A DNA stretch of 64,000 nt from Apostichopus japonicus (taxonomy: Eukaryota; Echinodermata; Holothuroidea; Aspidochirotida; Stichopodidae), in NCBI RefSeq assembly GCF_037975245.1, contig NC_092568.1:12611501-12675500 (forward strand), given 5' to 3'. The notes below the pieces were generated by a model. The model had not been told where the DNA came from, did not search any database, and was given only the letters and a program-made list of their open reading frames with translations. This document shows positions 55,701 to 61,700 of this stretch, piece after piece (the stretch's first letter is position 1; the number at the start of each line of letters is the position of its first letter). The translations under genes and the position numbers were made by a program.

Positions 55701-58700
55701 GAATCATTTTCTGCTCTTCGATACGGCACATTTTCTACTGGTGTTCATTTGACATAAATAGTTAAGTTGTTCTTTGTGATTTTGGTACCTTGCGGCAAGC
55801 AGAAGACATCTACGAAATGGTGTGAGTGTATTTGTGTGTGCGTGATACTTTCAGATGTAAACATAACTAAAAAAATACATGGTAATTGAACTTCATACTT
55901 TTGTATGCAGATCCACTTTAGTGGGAACATAAACCCAGTGATGTGGATGTCAAAGGTCATTTGAGGGCAACATATGTCTGAACACTTCTTTAAACATGAT
56001 AACCCCAACAGCAAAGGTTTGCGGAACTTCATACTTGATATGTAGGTTCACATTAATGCAAGTAACTTGTTATCAACAGTAGTGAAAACTCTGTGTTCAG
56101 TCTTTCCATTAAATGTTTCCGTTGCCAACAATTACTCAGACTGTTGATGTTCTGTTTACAAAGTGGCTCTACCTTTTTGCCTTCTCCTTATTTTGTTTGT
56201 TTCCATGAATTTCCAAAGTGTTTGAAAACTATTTCCATGTTTCCAGATACATAAACTAACTTTTTTCTGTATGGACATGTGTCATGTTCGTCAATTGTAC
56301 TTCACACATGGTGTCTATAGAAGTTATCTGATGGTGTGCTGATGCCACCACAATATTTCAAACCCTAAAACACATTTGGAGCTTTTCTGTCAGTTTTCAG
56401 ATTTTTTTTTGTAGATTTATGAGAAGCTTTTGTGTTCATATTATGTAAAAATTGCATAGACAAAAACAAGAGACTCCCTTAGTAATTTTTCTTTTCACCT
56501 CCTCTCAATTACATTACATTTATGGCAAACATTTTGCAAGCAAAGTACAACAGGATTGTGCGGTGACTTTCAAGTTTATTGGCAGATGTTGTCTGTGCAT
56601 GTCAAGATCATTTACTACATTTGGGTTTTTTTCTTCTCATTTTCCTCCTAAATCTCTCCATCACGACAGAAATACTTGAAGTTGACTCAGCAGCACTCTA
56701 ACCAGCTGGATAAGCTGATTAAAAAACAGGAAAAGAAACAGAGTAAACTCAAGAAGACACAAGCCAAGGAAATGAACAAACTCAAGACTATGCAAATGAA
56801 AGGGGTCAAAGGTCTTGAGAAGAAAAACTCCACTCAAGAAAAGAAGGAGACCAAAAAGAAGAATGGGTGAGATCATGAGAGGTTTTATATTAAATTCAGA
56901 TACACCCACAGGTGAACGATTGGGAGGGGTAAGATGGAGGAATCAGTGTAAATAACAGGGTTCTTGTCCCTTAAAGGGTGTGAAGACTCGCGCAAAAAGA
57001 AACATCTAATGACGGTAATTTGACCTAGTTTCGAATGAGGTGTAACAGAAGTGTTAAACATACCATCGATCCCAGAAAATACACACACAGCTTGCTACCG
57101 TCGGCAATTGGACACTAGTGTCCAGTCAGTACATACAGCTGCGGTCAATACCCACAGCACAGTATACAAACGATACAGCGATGGACATGATCTCAGGACC
57201 AGCTAAAGATATCAATTCAGGTATCATGTTTCATTACTGTCTGCATTTGGTAGTGACACGAACAAAACATCACTTGCAAGCAACAGATAGTTAACTTTTT
57301 CAGATGGCCGCACACGGTTTGGGGCGAGTCTTCAATGCCTTTAAGCAGACCCTGGACCTTGACCCCTTGAACAATCTCAAACTAACCCCCTTTTTTTTCT
57401 TTCTTTGTATAAATTCATACTATTCTATATTTTCCATAATCCCTCTCTCAGATTTAAAACCTCCTCTGGTGCTGAGATTTGCTTTATATATTTACAATTC
57501 TTTTCTCTTTCCTTCACCTGTAAGTGTGTTTTCATGTTTCGAGAGATTTATAATCAACCATTGCGGCTTCCTTTGTCATTTAGATTTCAAAATCCAAATT
57601 TACCCAAATAATTTGCAAGAATATTTTACTCTTGAGAAAAAAATTTCAATACAAATATTCTGCTTTCTCTTTGTTTTTCTCTGATTCATCATAAGTGATG
57701 ATAGTTCTGAAAATGTTGGGTGAGTAAATTTTGCCAATCGATGAGGGATTTGATGAAAGCGGCCTTTTTCTTATCTGTCTTTTTGTTTGGTTTTGTCTCG
57801 TCTTTGCATTATACTCACCACTTCATGCCATGCTAAGAAAATGTTGCTTATTTCGCACAATTTCATTCGCATCTTACTAAAATATCTCTTTTCTTTAAAA
57901 TACAAAATGTCGACAACAACAGCAAGAAGTAACACAAAAACGTTACCCTCTGTTGTGTTTTTTACCTCCATTGCGTGACCTCGATTGTGTTTGTTCATTA
58001 TTTTGACACTTCTCATTTTACATTTAATAAGTACATGTGGAATTTAACACTTCTTAATGTTATATCACAGGCCATCAAAGGGCTAGCCAGAGTAAAAGTT
58101 AACATGAAAAAAAGCTACACTTTGGGCTCCTATCCCTAATTCTTTGGGAGGCTATTGGCATTTCTTGGAACATAAATCAACATTTTAGTATTATCTGTGA
58201 CCCTTCACCTCCCCCTGCCTGGGGATATGTCACTGCTTTCCAGTGAGTGTTGTAGGGGTAACTTTCCATGTGTGGACAGTCATCCAAGAGAGATTTGATC
58301 TTTTTACTTGCGATCAAATCACTCCCACACAGAGAGACTTGTAACATACAAAACATATTTCCCGTACAAGCAAAACAAAAATCAAGAAAACAAATGTGAT
58401 AAGCCCAAGAATTATGGTCTTGTCAACCATTTTTACTCTACATATTGAAAACAATTATCTAAATGAAAATGAACTCAAGAAATACTTTGTTTTTGTTTAT
58501 CTTTTGAAGTTTTCTACTTATTTTTCCATGAGAGAATAGTCATGTGCAATAAATAACTATGATCTTCACTAGTACAGGCAATCTCTCACAGAGTCACACC
58601 ATTTTGAATTACAACCCAACACAAAAAGCATCCTTTAAGTCTTCCATTAAGAGCTTTCCATAACTAATGCCTCAGTTTTCCATGTAGAACTTTGCAAGCA

Positions 58701-61700
58701 AATAAATTAATGAGTCGTACATGGTAAACTTTATCGCTTTAATAGGAAAGTAAATTAACTAATTATGTCTTCCATATGATGCGGCCATGAGCTACTATAT
58801 TTCCACACATAACTCCAATGGGTGGTTCTGTGGCTCCAACTGCTGCACTTGCATAGAGCTAAACAGTATGTGAGGCTAACCAGAAACTCATCAATACCAT
58901 CACAGCTTCAAAGTTGAATAAATGTTAGCTGCAGACAACCTTTTTCAGTAGGGAATGTAGAACCTATTTTCTACAAGAACAACATTTTTGACTATTTTGT
59001 TGGGGAGGGGGGAGCAGGGGGCTACCCTGTGGATATGCCACTGCTCATCTGAATCATGCAGTATGGGGAACATAAACTGAAAATCAAGTCTCCAAAATAT
59101 AAGAAAAGAGATAAAGTCGTTCCTGGTTTTCCTACGAAACATGGCACAGTATGAGCAAATATTGTACAGGATTATTGTTTATCATTCTTGACCTAACTCA
59201 GAACAGCAACGTAAATGTGCACAGTTGGAGTCATAGAGTTAGTCTAATCGTAAAAGTGTGGCTTTTTGTACACATTTAACCACATAGATCTATGTAATGT
59301 ATGTGTATATGATTTTAGCTTCTTCTCTTGTAGTATGTACTCTTCTACTAAACTGCCAAAGGCTTTTTGAAACGTAGATTAGACAACAATGGTAAAGCTA
59401 TTAAGAAAACGCACACTAATTTCTTAAACTTGTGCAGGTTTGTGTTTATATATCTGTATGTGTGTCTACTGCCAAAAGCAACAAGTAGTGAAGAATATAA
59501 TAGTACATCCATCACAGAGGTAATGAATAAGTATAGATTCCTCTGTACACAAACACTAATGACTAAATACCATTCAGTATTTCTAATTTTTCTGACATTA
59601 ATATATTTATATTCAAATTGCTAAAATCAATTGTTGAATGGTTTGCTCAGGGATGAAGGATGTTGATATGAGGCTACATGAATGGATAGTCAGTAAACTA
59701 TTCCCACCTTTAAATTATTGTAATGCAGTCCACTAATTTAATAACTCGGTCCCATCGGCAAAATACCCCTCCTCTCCCAACTTCCAAAAGGAACAAGTTA
59801 ATAATGGACCTAATCCTTTAGAACCTATAAAGCTACTTTGCTTTCCAGAAAAAAAATTACAAAACAAGGTGTAAGCCAAAAAGAAGCAACATATCACACT
59901 GAACATTTAGTTTGGTAATAATGTTCTCAAACATATAGATATGAAGTTCTCACTTTGCCTGGTACCTTCTTAATATATGTAGACATAATTGTAAAGATAA
60001 GTGTTCATTAGCAGACAAGATTAAGAGAACCTAAAGTGATAACACCTAAACAGTGATCTCCCAGTTTCAAACTTGAAATGTTGTGCTCAATAATGTGTAA
60101 TGGAGCGTGGCTGTCAGACACAACACACAAAAACATCATTTGGAACAGCTGTACACAGACAGTCAACTGGAGAAATTAGCATTTTTATCAAGCTGACAAG
60201 TTGAAGAGTAAGAGATATAAAAGTGGTAAATATTTTTGCTTTTCCTCCTTGGAGTTTCGACACCAGTCCATCCAGTTAAGGAACTCATTCATCTGCCTCT
60301 CAGTCACACATTGTGGACAATGATGCACAGAGAGATGGTTATTTCAGACTTAAGAAATTCAGAAATTGATTGATTCACGTGAATGAGTATCTCATCTTGG
60401 GTTGTCACTCTGTTTTGGTGAAGGGTATAAAAGAACCTCAATCATCTAAAGGGAATGAAAGCATAGCTGAGAATTTAGTTTTCTATTTATGTTTGCGGTC
60501 AGGAAATGGGTAAGACCGGTTCCATCAACTGGTTATTTTTTCATCGTTCCTTAGTTTTTGCATGAAGAGGGTTTGGTTATGGACAAGTCATAGTCTTCCA
60601 TATGTCATGCAAAATTTAGTCACAGAATTTGTCCACATTTTCACTCACAATTATTCAATGCAAATTTTCTTACTTGTTTAGGATATATGTTTAGGAAATG
60701 CTTTTTTTCCCTTCAGGGAAATGTATTTCCTATGGATAAACTCTATCATTTATGCATAACTAGGTGACTTATAATAGACTAGTTGATAATAAGGTGACTT
60801 ATGGGTGCATACTCTAAGGCATGATTATTCATCATATGGATTAACAGCAGTTTAACAAATTCAATGTCTTGTCTCTCTTAACACGAGACAGTTTATTACA
60901 GTTTCCATTATCTATTTTGAGATTCCATCTTTAAGTTATGAAGGGGTAACTTTCCATTATGTATAGACAGTTATCCAAGAGAGATTTGATCTTTTTACTT
61001 GCGGAGTGATTTGATCGCAGGTAAAAAGATCAAATCCCTCCCACACAGAGAAGGACTTGAAACATACAACAATGTGATAATAAGGTGACTTATAGAGTGC
61101 ACACTGTAAGGCGTGAATATTTATCACATGGTAAAACATTCAATGTCTCGTAACATGAGACAGTTTGTTCCAGTTTCCGTTATCTAATTTGAGATACCAT
61201 CTTTGTTTTAGTAACAAAAGCAAATGTCTTTTAATATTGACACCACATAATTTGATTACTTGCAATGCTGAAAGTAATAATGAACTTAAATTGAGGTTAA
61301 ATTTTCCCCCGTTCTAAATATTCTATAATTGAATTTGATAACATTTATTTTGGCCTCAATTTGCAATATCATTTTAACAGGGCTTCATACTATCTGAAGA
61401 GTATGTTTCTGTCATCAAAATAGTAGGAAAAAAGTTCTCTTTGATTTTTCTCTTTTTTTCTTGATCTACTTTTTTTATTTGCTCTATTCATTTAGCAAAA
61501 CGTACTTGACTTCAGAGTTAGGCTTTTAGCAGCCCCAATTTTTTTTTTAATGGACGTTCATTAGCTAGTTGTGATAGATTTACATACTCAAAAGCTTCTA
61601 CCCGTTCCTGCATATTAGGAATAGTTCAAATAGAGACATTTAGCCACATGTTGTTTGTGGTTTCCTAAAAGGCAGAGTAAACTAAAGAAAGGTTCACTTA

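Noticed and set aside
56661-56909. 82-codon minus-strand Leu/Phe-rich frame
   Set aside because: Antisense shadow of the Lys/Gln-rich coiled-coil exon 26.
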